Origin: DASSUW01 sp963835525
GTDB lineage: Bacteria; Actinomycetota; Thermoleophilia; Solirubrobacterales; Solirubrobacteraceae
Reading direction: 5' to 3'
Assembly (NCBI GenBank): GCA_963835525.1
Contig: CAWIFM010000008.1
Coordinates: forward strand, 1,674,001 to 1,738,000
DNA length: 64,000 nucleotides
The translations under genes were made by a program, and so were the position numbers. Under the pieces are notes generated by a model. It saw only the letters and a list, made by a program, of their open reading frames with translations, was not told where the DNA came from and did no database searches. This document shows positions 25,540-33,011 of this stretch, piece after piece. Position 1 is the first letter of the stretch. Each line of letters starts with the position of its first letter.

Positions 25540-25545
25540 AAGCTA
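25540..25545 (-). promoter_or_regulatory. -10 box (TAGCTT) of the GntR regulator
   Basis: TAGCTT on the minus strand, 8 nt from ATG 25531. The plus-strand gene starts at 25583, so both promoters share this 51-bp space and the regulator could bind here. Confidence 0.45.
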
Positions 25546-25582
25546 ACCGCGCCGAGCGGTTTCCGGCAAGCTTGCGCCCCGA

Positions 25583-26440
25583 GTGATCGACGCTGCCCTG
25601 CGCGCGCTGGAGACGGAGCTCGGCCCCGCCGAGTCGGTGCCGGTACCGCTCGGCGGGGGCCAGACGAACTCGATCTTCCGCGTCCGCTTCGCCGGCCGCG
25701 ACTGCGTGGTCCGCCTGCCGGGCAAGGACACCGCGCTGCTCGGGATCGACCGCGAGACCGAGCGCGCCGCGTCGCTGGCCGCGGCGGCGATCGGGGTCGG
25801 GCCCGAGGTGCTCGCCTCGCGGCCGTACCTCGTGACGGAGTTCATCGACGCCCGGCCCGTGCCTGCCGGCGAGCTGCGCACTCGCCTGCCGGAGGTCGCG
25901 GCGATGCTGCGCGCGATCCACGCCGGCCCGGCTCTGCCGACGGAGTTCTCGCCGTTCGAGCTGACCGCGCGCTACGAGCGCACGGCCCGCGAGCGCGGCG
26001 GCACGATCCCGGCGGCGTACCCCGAGCTGCGGGCCGCCGCCGACGCGATCGAGGCGGTGATGGGCGGCCCGCGCGTGCCCTGCCACGACGACCTGCTGAC
26101 CGCGAACTTCCTCGACGACAACGGCCGGCTGCGGCTGCTCGACTGGGAGTACGCGGGAATGAACGACCTCCACTTCGACCTCGCGAACTTCGCGTCCCAC
26201 CACGACCTCGACCCCGACGCCGAGGTCGCGCTGCTCGAGGCCTACGGGGGAGGCAGCCTCGCCAGGCTGCGCCTCATGCGGCTGATGGCCGCGTTCTGGG
26301 AGGGCATGTGGGGCGTCGTGCAAGCCACGTGCTCGGGGCTCGACATCGACTACCTGGCCTACGCCGAGCAGCACCTCGCGAGGGTGCGCGCTCGGCTGGG
26401 CGACCTCGACGTGTGGCTGGAGGAAGCCCGTGCCGATTGA
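25583..26440 (+). CDS. Phosphotransferase of the choline/ethanolamine kinase (APH) family
   Basis: 285 aa. GGGQTNSIFRV is the nucleotide loop, RLPGKDTALLGIDRETE follows as in LicA-like choline kinases, and the catalytic CHDDLLTANFL (Brenner motif, Asp) and LLDWEYAGMNDLHFDLANF (DxD metal site) are intact. It presumably phosphorylates choline, ethanolamine or a related amino-alcohol. GTG start; the last 11 nt overlap the dehydrogenase gene, so the two are coupled. Confidence 0.88.
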   Translation: MIDAALRALETELGPAESVPVPLGGGQTNSIFRVRFAGRDCVVRLPGKDTALLGIDRETERAASLAAAAIGVGPEVLASRPYLVTEFIDARPVPAGELRTRLPEVAAMLRAIHAGPALPTEFSPFELTARYERTARERGGTIPAAYPELRAAADAIEAVMGGPRVPCHDDLLTANFLDDNGRLRLLDWEYAGMNDLHFDLANFASHHDLDPDAEVALLEAYGGGSLARLRLMRLMAAFWEGMWGVVQATCSGLDIDYLAYAEQHLARVRARLGDLDVWLEEARAD

Positions 26441-28853
26441 CCGCACGCCGCCCGACCGTGCCCGCTGCGTGATCATCGGCGGCGGCGTCGCCGGAACCGC
26501 GATCGCCTACTACCTGGCCGAGCTGGGCTGGAGCGACGTCGTGCTGCTCGACCGCAAGGAGCTGACCAGCGGCTCGACCTTCCACTCGGCCGGCCTCGTC
26601 GGCCAGCTCCGCTCGTCGGTCTCTCTGACGCGGATGATGATGGACTCGGTCGAGCTCTACCGCAAGCTGGGCGGCGGCGAGTTCGACCCCGGCTGGACCG
26701 AGTGCGGCGGCATCCGCCTCGCCTGCACGGCGGAGCGCTGGGAGGAGACGCGCCGCCAGGCGGGCTGGGCCAAGACCTTCGGGCTGCCGCTCGAGCTGAT
26801 CTCGCCCGAGGAGGCGCTCGAGCGCTTCCCGCTGATGTCGACCGACAAGGTCATCGGCGCCTCGTGGCTGCCGACCGACGGCTACCTCGATCCCAGCCAG
26901 CTCACCTACGCCATGGCCGACGGCGCGCGGCGCGGCGGCTGCCGGGTCCTGACCAACACGCGCGTGACCGGCATCGACGTCAAGGACGGCGCGGTGGCCC
27001 GCGTGCGGACCGAGCGCGGAGACATCGAGTGCGAGGTCGTGGTCAACGCGGGCGGCATGTTCGCCGCCGAGATCGGGCGGATGGCCGGCGTGCGGATCCC
27101 GATCGTGCCGATGGCGCACGAGTACGTCGTCACGCAGCCGTTCCGCGAGCGTGACGGCCACATCGCCACGATGCGCGACCCCGACCACCTCGTCTACTTC
27201 CGCGAGGAGGGCGGCGGGCTGGTGTGGGGCGGCTACGAGCGCCGCAGCGCGCCGTGGGCGCTGCGCGACGGCGGCCTCGGGCTGGACGAGATCCCGCCCG
27301 ACTTCAACGGCCGGCTGCTCGAGGAGGACTGGGACCGCTTCGAGGAGATCGTGGACTTCGCGCGCATGCGCGTGCCCGTGCTGGAGGAGGCTCGGATCAC
27401 GCGGCTGATCAACGGCCCGGAGGCGTTCACGCCCGACGGCGAGTTCTGCCTGGGGGAGACCGAGGTGCGCGGCCTGTTCGTGGCCGCCGGGTTCTGCGCT
27501 CACGGGCTCGCGGGCGCCGGCGGCGTGGGCAAGGCGATCGCCGAGTGGATCGTCGGCGGCGAGCCGCAGATGGACCTGTGGGCGATGGACGTCCGCCGCT
27601 TCGGCGCCCACTACCGCTCGCCGGCCTACACGGTCAAGCGCGTGCGCGAGGTCTACGAGACCTACTACGACATCAAGTACCCCAACCACGAGCGGCAGGC
27701 GGGGCGGCCGCTGCGAGTGTCGCCGGTCTACGACTGGCACCGGGAGCACGGCGCCGTGTTCGGCGAGAAGTCCGGCTGGGAGCGCGTGAACTGGTACGAG
27801 GCCAACGAGGGCGACGAGTCGCTGCGGCCGCGGGGCTGGGCCGGGATGCACTGGTCGCCCGCCATCGGGGCCGAGCACACCGCCTGCCGTGAGGCCGCGG
27901 CGCTGTTCGACGAGACGTCGTTCGCGAAGATCGAGGTGAGCGGTCCTGGCGCCGCCGAGCTGCTCGAGCGGCTGTGCGACAACCGCGTGGCGCGCGAGGT
28001 CGGGCGCATCACCTACACCCAGATGCTCAACTCGCGCGGCGGGATCGAGTGCGACTTCACCGTCTCGCGGCTGGCCGAGGACCGGTTCGGCATCGTCACC
28101 GGCACCGCCTTCGGCCGCCACGACCTCGCCTGGATCCAGGGCCACGCCGGCGATGGCGTGCGCGTCGAGGACGTCACCTCGCGCTGGGCCTGCGCCGGGC
28201 TGTGGGGTCCGAAGGCCCGCGACGTGCTGGCCGGCGCCTGCACCGACGACCTCGCGTTCCCCTATATGCAATGGCGTGAGATCACCGTCGGCGACGTGCC
28301 GGTGCGCGCGCTGCGCGTCACCTACGTCGGCGAGCTCGGCTGGGAGCTCTACTGCCCGATGGAGTTCGGCGCCGCCCTGTGGCGCACGCTGTGGGAGGCC
28401 GGACAGCCGCACGGGCTGCTCGCCGGCGGCTACCGCGCGATCGACTCGTTGCGGCTCGAGAAGGGCTACCGCGTCTGGGGAGCGGACATCACGCCCGACG
28501 AGTCGCCGTATGAGGGCGGCGTGGGCTTCTGCGTGCGGGACGACAAGGAGTTCCTCGGCAAGGACGCGCTGGACCCGTCGCCGGCCCGGCGGCTGTGCTG
28601 CCTGACGCTCGAGGATCCGCGCTCGGTGGCGCTGGCCAACGAGCCCGTGCGGGTCGGCGCCGAGATCGTCGGCCGGGTGACGAGCGGCGGCTACGGCTAC
28701 ACGGTCGAGCGCTCGATCGCCTACGCCTATCTGCCCGCCGAGCACGCCGAGCCGGGCACCGAGCTGGCGGTCGAGATCTTCGGCGAGTGGGTGGGCGGCG
28801 AGGTGGCCGCCGAGCCGCTCTTCGATCCCCAGGGGGACCGGGTGCGGTTGTAA
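26430..28853 (+). CDS. Dimethylglycine/sarcosine dehydrogenase-like FAD protein with GcvT domain
   Basis: 807 aa. N-terminal DAO/FAD domain (VIIGGGVAGTAIAYYLAELG, then STFHSAGLVGQLRS with His52 at the place where mitochondrial DMGDH carries covalent FAD), an FAO_M linker near 370-430, then a GcvT-type folate domain (from about 430: ETSFAKIEVSGPGA, GGIECDFTVSRL, VTYVGELGWELY, ESPYEGGVGF). This is the standard DMGDH/SarDH design: oxidative demethylation of an N-methyl glycine with transfer of the methyl group to tetrahydrofolate. Adjacent to choline-kinase-like and glycine-forming genes, so it fits choline/betaine and glycine catabolism. Confidence 0.92.
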   Translation: MPIDRTPPDRARCVIIGGGVAGTAIAYYLAELGWSDVVLLDRKELTSGSTFHSAGLVGQLRSSVSLTRMMMDSVELYRKLGGGEFDPGWTECGGIRLACTAERWEETRRQAGWAKTFGLPLELISPEEALERFPLMSTDKVIGASWLPTDGYLDPSQLTYAMADGARRGGCRVLTNTRVTGIDVKDGAVARVRTERGDIECEVVVNAGGMFAAEIGRMAGVRIPIVPMAHEYVVTQPFRERDGHIATMRDPDHLVYFREEGGGLVWGGYERRSAPWALRDGGLGLDEIPPDFNGRLLEEDWDRFEEIVDFARMRVPVLEEARITRLINGPEAFTPDGEFCLGETEVRGLFVAAGFCAHGLAGAGGVGKAIAEWIVGGEPQMDLWAMDVRRFGAHYRSPAYTVKRVREVYETYYDIKYPNHERQAGRPLRVSPVYDWHREHGAVFGEKSGWERVNWYEANEGDESLRPRGWAGMHWSPAIGAEHTACREAAALFDETSFAKIEVSGPGAAELLERLCDNRVAREVGRITYTQMLNSRGGIECDFTVSRLAEDRFGIVTGTAFGRHDLAWIQGHAGDGVRVEDVTSRWACAGLWGPKARDVLAGACTDDLAFPYMQWREITVGDVPVRALRVTYVGELGWELYCPMEFGAALWRTLWEAGQPHGLLAGGYRAIDSLRLEKGYRVWGADITPDESPYEGGVGFCVRDDKEFLGKDALDPSPARRLCCLTLEDPRSVALANEPVRVGAEIVGRVTSGGYGYTVERSIAYAYLPAEHAEPGTELAVEIFGEWVGGEVAAEPLFDPQGDRVRL

Positions 28854-28865
28854 CATGCTGTTACA
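28849..28865. promoter_or_regulatory. Perfect inverted repeat TGTAACA-TGC-TGTTACA over a leaderless promoter
   Basis: Seven-base arms with a 3-nt spacer, covering the dehydrogenase stop codon (TAA 28851-28853), a -10-like TAACAT (28851-28856) and the first base of ATG 28865. The -10 to ATG distance is 8 nt, so a protein bound here would block start of transcription of the next gene. Looks like a dimer operator. Confidence 0.45.
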
Positions 28866-29239
28866 TGTCCACGGCGGACACGAAGGCCCTCATTGAGGAG
28901 GGACTAGACAACTTCAAGCGGCAGGTTCCCGCGCTCGCGAAGCTGAAGCTCGTGATCGAGCTGGAGCTGCGCGGTCGCGGCGATATCCAGCTGTTCCGCG
29001 TCGAGGTTCCCGGTCCGAAGATCACGAAGGACATCGCCTCCGACGCCAAGGTCCGTCTGTCCGTCCCGCGCTCGCACTTCAACGAGCTGGCCCGCGAGGG
29101 CACGATCCGTCACTGGCGCGAGGGCTTCGAGTCCGGGACCGTGAAGGCCACCGGGCCGCCCGAGATCCTCAAGCTGATCGCCAGCGTGGTGGAGAAGCAG
29201 GAGGAGCGCACCCGCAGCCGGAAGCTGCGGGCACGCTAG
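28865..29239 (+). CDS. Conserved hypothetical protein, possible SCP2/lipid-binding-like fold
   Basis: 124 aa, no signal peptide, starts MSTADTKALIEEGLDNFKRQ. Mixed alpha/beta pattern: amphipathic helix, strands IELELRGRGDIQLFRVEVPG, a basic middle and FESGTVKATGPPEILKLIASVVEKQEER. The strand and the end TGPPEILKLI recall SCP2-like domains where the last helix caps a lipid pocket, but I cannot confirm membership. It lies 11 nt after the dehydrogenase gene yet has its own promoter signals. Confidence 0.7.
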   Translation: MSTADTKALIEEGLDNFKRQVPALAKLKLVIELELRGRGDIQLFRVEVPGPKITKDIASDAKVRLSVPRSHFNELAREGTIRHWREGFESGTVKATGPPEILKLIASVVEKQEERTRSRKLRAR

Positions 29240-29248
29240 TCCAGTCGC

Positions 29249-29881
29249 CTACTTGTAGCGGGCGGGATCGACGTAGAGATCGTCGATCTGCCAGTCCCCG
29301 AGCACCGGGGTGAACTGGAACGCCACCGGCGTGCGGTCGCCCGGCAGCAGCGGAAGCAGGTTGGCCACGATCAGCATCGGCGGCGTGGGCTTCCACTGGC
29401 CGTTTCCGAGCACGACGCCGACCGGCACCGGGACCGTGAGGCCGAGCGAGGTCTTGACGTAGACCGAGACGGCCAGCGTCGAGATCCCGAGCAGCGGCGC
29501 GCGGTTCTTCTTGGCGAAGAAGCGCAGCGTCGGCTCCGCGAGCCCGACGCAGCTGGTGGGCGAGATCGCCGTGCTGCCGGCCGGCAGGACGAGCGACTTG
29601 GCGTGAGCCGAGCCGCCGACCTTCCACGGCTCGTTGCCCGACACGACCTTCGCGCCGCCCGCGAGCGTCCATCCGCCCGTGCCGGCCTCGAACGCGCCGT
29701 TGCGCACGAGCTTGTAGTTCGCCCGGTCGCCGAACTGCGCGAACGGCTGGGTCAGCGTCTCATCGCCGCAGTTGCTCTCCGAGGCCGTGAGGATGCCCGC
29801 GCTTGCAGGCGCGGCGAGGGCGCCTGTCATCGCCACCGCCGTGATCGCCGCGAGCAGCGCGCGGCGCATGAGTCCGTTCAT
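29249..29881 (-). CDS. Secreted protein with CBM-like beta domain, unknown
   Basis: 210 aa. ATG 29881 preceded by GGAAGG at 10 nt. Signal peptide MNGLMRRALLAAITAVAMTG... cleaved near ASAG. The mature part has two Cys (SNCGD, TSCVG) and the pattern LVRNGAFEAGTGGWTLAGGAKVV ... GDWQIDDLYVDPARYK, a jelly-roll pattern as in carbohydrate-binding or choice-of-anchor modules. Many are exported surface proteins; function unknown. It is separated by 9 nt from the convergent 28865 gene, one of the few convergent pairs here without overlap. Confidence 0.75.
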   Translation of the reverse strand: MNGLMRRALLAAITAVAMTGALAAPASAGILTASESNCGDETLTQPFAQFGDRANYKLVRNGAFEAGTGGWTLAGGAKVVSGNEPWKVGGSAHAKSLVLPAGSTAISPTSCVGLAEPTLRFFAKKNRAPLLGISTLAVSVYVKTSLGLTVPVPVGVVLGNGQWKPTPPMLIVANLLPLLPGDRTPVAFQFTPVLGDWQIDDLYVDPARYK

Positions 29882-29980
29882 CGAGTAGGTGCCTTCCATT
29901 GGCTTGTCTGTTCCTAAAGTCGGACGCGTCAGGCGGCCGACACGATCCAACAGGCGTCTATTTTCCGCGCGCCTCAACGG

Positions 29981-31393
29981 ATGTCCGGTACCGCACCTGA
30001 AATGGACGCCGCCACCGAGCGGCGCATCGAGGAGTCCTACGCACGCCGCCGGCGCCCGCTGGAGCGGCGCGAGCTCCTCTACTCGCTGCCGCTGATCTTC
30101 TGCTTCCTGGCGGGCGCCGTCGCCCTGGCGCTGCTGGCGGAGCCCGCGCGCGAGCTCTCCGTCCCGCTGGCGATCGCGTTCGTCGGCGCCTATATCTTCG
30201 CGGAGGGGATCCAGTTCTCGACCGGCGGCGGGTTCACGGTCCCTTCCCAGCTTGTGCTGGTGCCGATGCTGCTGCTCCTGCCGACTCCGCTGGTGCCGTT
30301 GTTCGTCGCCCTCGCGATGGTTCTCATGGCGCTGCGCGAGACGGTCCAGCACGGCGACTCGCCGGGCCGCGGCCTGCTCACGGTCGCAGACGCCTGGTTC
30401 GCGCTCGCTCCGGCCGCCGTCCTCGTCGCGCTCGGTGCCCAGGAGCCCGACCTGGCCCACTGGCCGGCCTACGTCGTCGCGCTCGCCTCGCAGCTCGTCG
30501 CCAACGCCGGTGTGTTCTGCATCCGCGCGGGCCTCGGGGGCGACGGCACGCCCGTGCGGGCGCTCCTGCCCGAGCTCCGGCACGCCCAGCGTGTCGACGT
30601 CCTGCTCGCTCCGCTCGGCCTGCTGGCCGCGGTGGCCGCCACCGGCTTCCCCGCCGCCTCTCTTCTCGTCCTGGCGCTGATCCCTCTGCTGCTCGGCTTC
30701 GAGCGCGAGCGCGAGAGCCGCATCCTGCAGAGCCTCGAGCTCGGCCGCGCCTACCGCGGCACCGCGCTGCTCCTGCGCGACCTGCTCGAGGACGACGACG
30801 AGTACACCGGTCACCACACCGAGGACGTCGTGGAGCTGGCGATGAAGGTCGCCGAGCAGATGGGGCTCGACGAGGACGCGCGGCGCGAGACCGAGATGGG
30901 CGCGCTGCTGCACGACATCGGCAAGATCGCCGTCCCTGACGAGATCATCAACAAGCCCGGCCCGCTCGACGACGACGAGTGGGCGATCATGCGCACGCAC
31001 ACGATCGAGGGCGAGCGCATGCTGCAGCAGGTCGGCGGCCTGCTCTCGAGCGTCGGCCTGGTCGTGCGCGCGTCGCACGAGCGCTGGGACGGTGGCGGGT
31101 ATCCCGACGGGCTCGCCGGCGAGGAGATCCCCGTCGCCGCGCGCATCTGCGCCGCCTGCGACGCGTTCAACGCGATGACCACCGACCGCTCCTACCGCAA
31201 GGCGCTGCCGCTCTCGGTCGCGATCTCCGAGCTGCGCACGCACTCCGGCACCCAGTTCGCCCCCGAGGTCGTCGAGGCGCTGCTGGCCGTCGTCGCCCGC
31301 GAGTCGCCGGTCGAGTGGGAGCTCGCGCTGACCGGGCCGGACGCCGCTCAGCCAACGGGCGGCAGGTCGATCACCGTCTCCAACGCCTCGTAG
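29981..31393 (+). CDS. Membrane HD-GYP phosphodiesterase
   Basis: 470 aa. The N-terminal half (residues 34-245) has about six TM helices in a MASE-like arrangement; the C-terminal half (about 265-440) is an HD-GYP domain with GHHTEDVVEL, LLHDIGKIAVPDEIINKPG, HTIEGERML and the HERWDGGGYPDGL loop carrying the GYP signature. It should hydrolyse cyclic di-GMP at the inner face of the membrane. ATG 29981; a TATTTT box ends 16 nt upstream. Its last 46 nt overlap the next, convergent HD-GYP gene. Confidence 0.9.
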   Translation: MSGTAPEMDAATERRIEESYARRRRPLERRELLYSLPLIFCFLAGAVALALLAEPARELSVPLAIAFVGAYIFAEGIQFSTGGGFTVPSQLVLVPMLLLLPTPLVPLFVALAMVLMALRETVQHGDSPGRGLLTVADAWFALAPAAVLVALGAQEPDLAHWPAYVVALASQLVANAGVFCIRAGLGGDGTPVRALLPELRHAQRVDVLLAPLGLLAAVAATGFPAASLLVLALIPLLLGFERERESRILQSLELGRAYRGTALLLRDLLEDDDEYTGHHTEDVVELAMKVAEQMGLDEDARRETEMGALLHDIGKIAVPDEIINKPGPLDDDEWAIMRTHTIEGERMLQQVGGLLSSVGLVVRASHERWDGGGYPDGLAGEEIPVAARICAACDAFNAMTTDRSYRKALPLSVAISELRTHSGTQFAPEVVEALLAVVARESPVEWELALTGPDAAQPTGGRSITVSNAS

Positions 31394-32676
31394 GCGTCGG
31401 GGTCCAGCCGTCGCGGCACGTCGCGGCGGATCGTCTCCAGAGCCTCGTCCTCGGTCAGCGCGGGGCGGTACGGGCGCGTCGCGGTGAGCGCCTCGTACAC
31501 GTCGGCCACGGCGAGCACGCGCATCTGCAGCGTCAGGTCGCCGGCGCCCAGCCCGCTCGGGTAGCCGCTGCCGTCGAGCCGCTCGTGGTGGCCGGCGGCT
31601 GCCGCCGCGAGCGCCTCGAAGCAGCTCACCCGCTCGAGCACCCAGCGCGTGAACAGCGGGTGCTCCTTGATCCGCGCGAACTCGGCGGCCGTCAGCTCGG
31701 CGGGCTTGTCGAGGATCCGGTTGGAGACCGCCAGCTTTCCGATGTCGTGCAGCAGCGCCATCCGCCGCAGGTCGCCGAGCTCGGCGGTGTCGAGCCCCAG
31801 CGCCGCGCCCATGTTGGTCGCGATCAGGCTCGTGCGGTCCGAGTGGAAGTACGTCCAGGGCGACTTCGCGTCGACGATCGCCGCGAACGCGGTCGAGATC
31901 TGGAGCAGCCGCTCGTCGTCGACGGCGATCAGCTGGTCCTCGGGCTCCCAGCGCGTGAGGTCGGGCTCCACGAGCGAGGCCCAGAAGGCGGTGTCGCGGC
32001 GGACGGCGCCGAGCGCCTTCACGAGGTCGGGGTCGAACCAGGTGCCCGCGCGGCGCTGCGCGACCGCGAAGGCGTCCTCGACGCCGCCGGCGGCGTGGAA
32101 GATCTCGACGGTCTGGGCCAGGCACAGGATGCGGCCCAGCAGCGGGATCTGCTCGCCGAGCAGCCAGCGCGGCTGTCCGTGGCCGTCCCAGTGCTCGTCG
32201 AGCGTCCTGATCGCCTCGGCGGTGCCGTCGGTCAGCCCGATCATGCGCGCGATCTCGGCGCCGCGGTCGCAGCGCGCCTGCATCAGCGAGCGCGTCACCT
32301 CGCCCTCGTCCCTGATCGCCAGCAGCCGCTCGAGCTTCACCCGCGGCGTCTCCTTCGGCGCCACGGCGCGCACCGACCACACGAAGGCCGGCAGCTTCCG
32401 CGCCCAGTCGGTGCGCTTGCCGGTGCGCTTGAGCTCGTGGTCGTCGGCGCCGAACAGGGCCGACATGCGCGACGCGTTGGCGGTGCAGCCGGCGTCCTTG
32501 AGCAGCAGCGCGTAGAACAGGTCCGAGCGGGTCTCGGCGTCGAGCCGCAGCTCCTGCGCCAGGCGCATCCCGATCAGGCACGACCGCTGCGCGTGGCCGG
32601 GCGGCTCACCCTCGGTCAGATCGAGGGCGTACGACAGCGCCCCGATCACCTCCGAGAGCAGAATCGCTCCCGACAC
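31348..32676 (-). CDS. HD-GYP protein with degenerate N-terminal HD domain
   Basis: 442 aa, soluble. The C-terminal domain (about 255-435) has LLHDIGKLAV, HPLFTRWVLE and HHERLDGSGYPSGL, a full HD-GYP active site. The N-terminal part (about 1-190) aligns as a second HD unit in which the metal pair is lost: HAQRSCLIGM then LLLKDAGC instead of HD. Such tandem proteins use the dead copy for sensing. GTG 32676 (VSGAILLSEV) has TACACT 6 nt upstream, choosing this start over the long upstream frame that crosses repeats. Converges with, and overlaps, another HD-GYP gene. Confidence 0.87.
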   Translation of the reverse strand: MSGAILLSEVIGALSYALDLTEGEPPGHAQRSCLIGMRLAQELRLDAETRSDLFYALLLKDAGCTANASRMSALFGADDHELKRTGKRTDWARKLPAFVWSVRAVAPKETPRVKLERLLAIRDEGEVTRSLMQARCDRGAEIARMIGLTDGTAEAIRTLDEHWDGHGQPRWLLGEQIPLLGRILCLAQTVEIFHAAGGVEDAFAVAQRRAGTWFDPDLVKALGAVRRDTAFWASLVEPDLTRWEPEDQLIAVDDERLLQISTAFAAIVDAKSPWTYFHSDRTSLIATNMGAALGLDTAELGDLRRMALLHDIGKLAVSNRILDKPAELTAAEFARIKEHPLFTRWVLERVSCFEALAAAAAGHHERLDGSGYPSGLGAGDLTLQMRVLAVADVYEALTATRPYRPALTEDEALETIRRDVPRRLDPDAYEALETVIDLPPVG

Positions 32677-32717
32677 CGGCCGAGTGTACGTGGCGCTTAC
32701 ATTCGGGGTGCGGGTTC

Positions 32718-32886
32718 GAACTTCAACTGCGGCAGGGTGGGGGAGCGAGTGTGCCGGCCGCGCCTCGGATTTCGGCGTCGAATCCTGCCTAGGTGGGGTC
32801 AGACCCCACTTAGGCAGGACGGCACGAGGAAAACGCGACCGCCGGCCTCCCAGTTCCCCTACCCAGCCGCAGTTGAAGTTCGTCCC
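32718..32886. repeat. Palindromic element A: terminal inverted repeats with internal hairpin
   Basis: Ends are inverted copies: GAACTTCAACTGCGGC at 32718 and GCCGCAGTTGAAGTTC near 32866-32881, with similarity continuing inward (GGGTGGGGGA/ CCCCTACCC and GCCGGC/GCCGGC). The middle holds a near-perfect hairpin 32783-32819, 18-bp arms around one base with one mismatch, centred on GGGGTCAGACCCC. It fills the space 5' of the HD-GYP gene. No ORF of its own and no transposase. Confidence 0.8.
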
Positions 32887-33011
32887 GCGTTTGTTGAGGG
32901 TCTGACCCCTTGAGTGGCGGCGACTCAAGGGGTCAGACCCCTTCAGGTTCGAGGACATGGCGACCGCCGGCCTCTCCAGCCGCCCTACCCAGCCGCAGTT
33001 GAAGTTCGTCC
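32887..33011. repeat. Palindromic element B: second hairpin unit sharing the same right end
   Basis: Contains a perfect hairpin 32898-32940 (18-bp arms, 7-nt loop GGCGGCG) again built on GGGTCTGACCCC/GGGGTCAGACCC, followed by a second copy of the right end of element A (GCGACCGCCGGCCT at 32960 region through CAGCCGCAGTTGAAGTTCG). The pair looks like a tandem or nested insertion of the same family. It stops exactly at the TAG stop of the downstream PuuB-like gene (33012-33014). Confidence 0.75.

Noticed and set aside
32712..32735. GGTTCGAACTT resembling a tRNA T-arm
   Set aside because: It is the terminal repeat of the palindromic element; no acceptor stem or anticodon arm can be built.
32783..32940. 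CRISPR-like repeats
   Set aside because: Only palindromic hairpins, no regular spacers, no cas genes.
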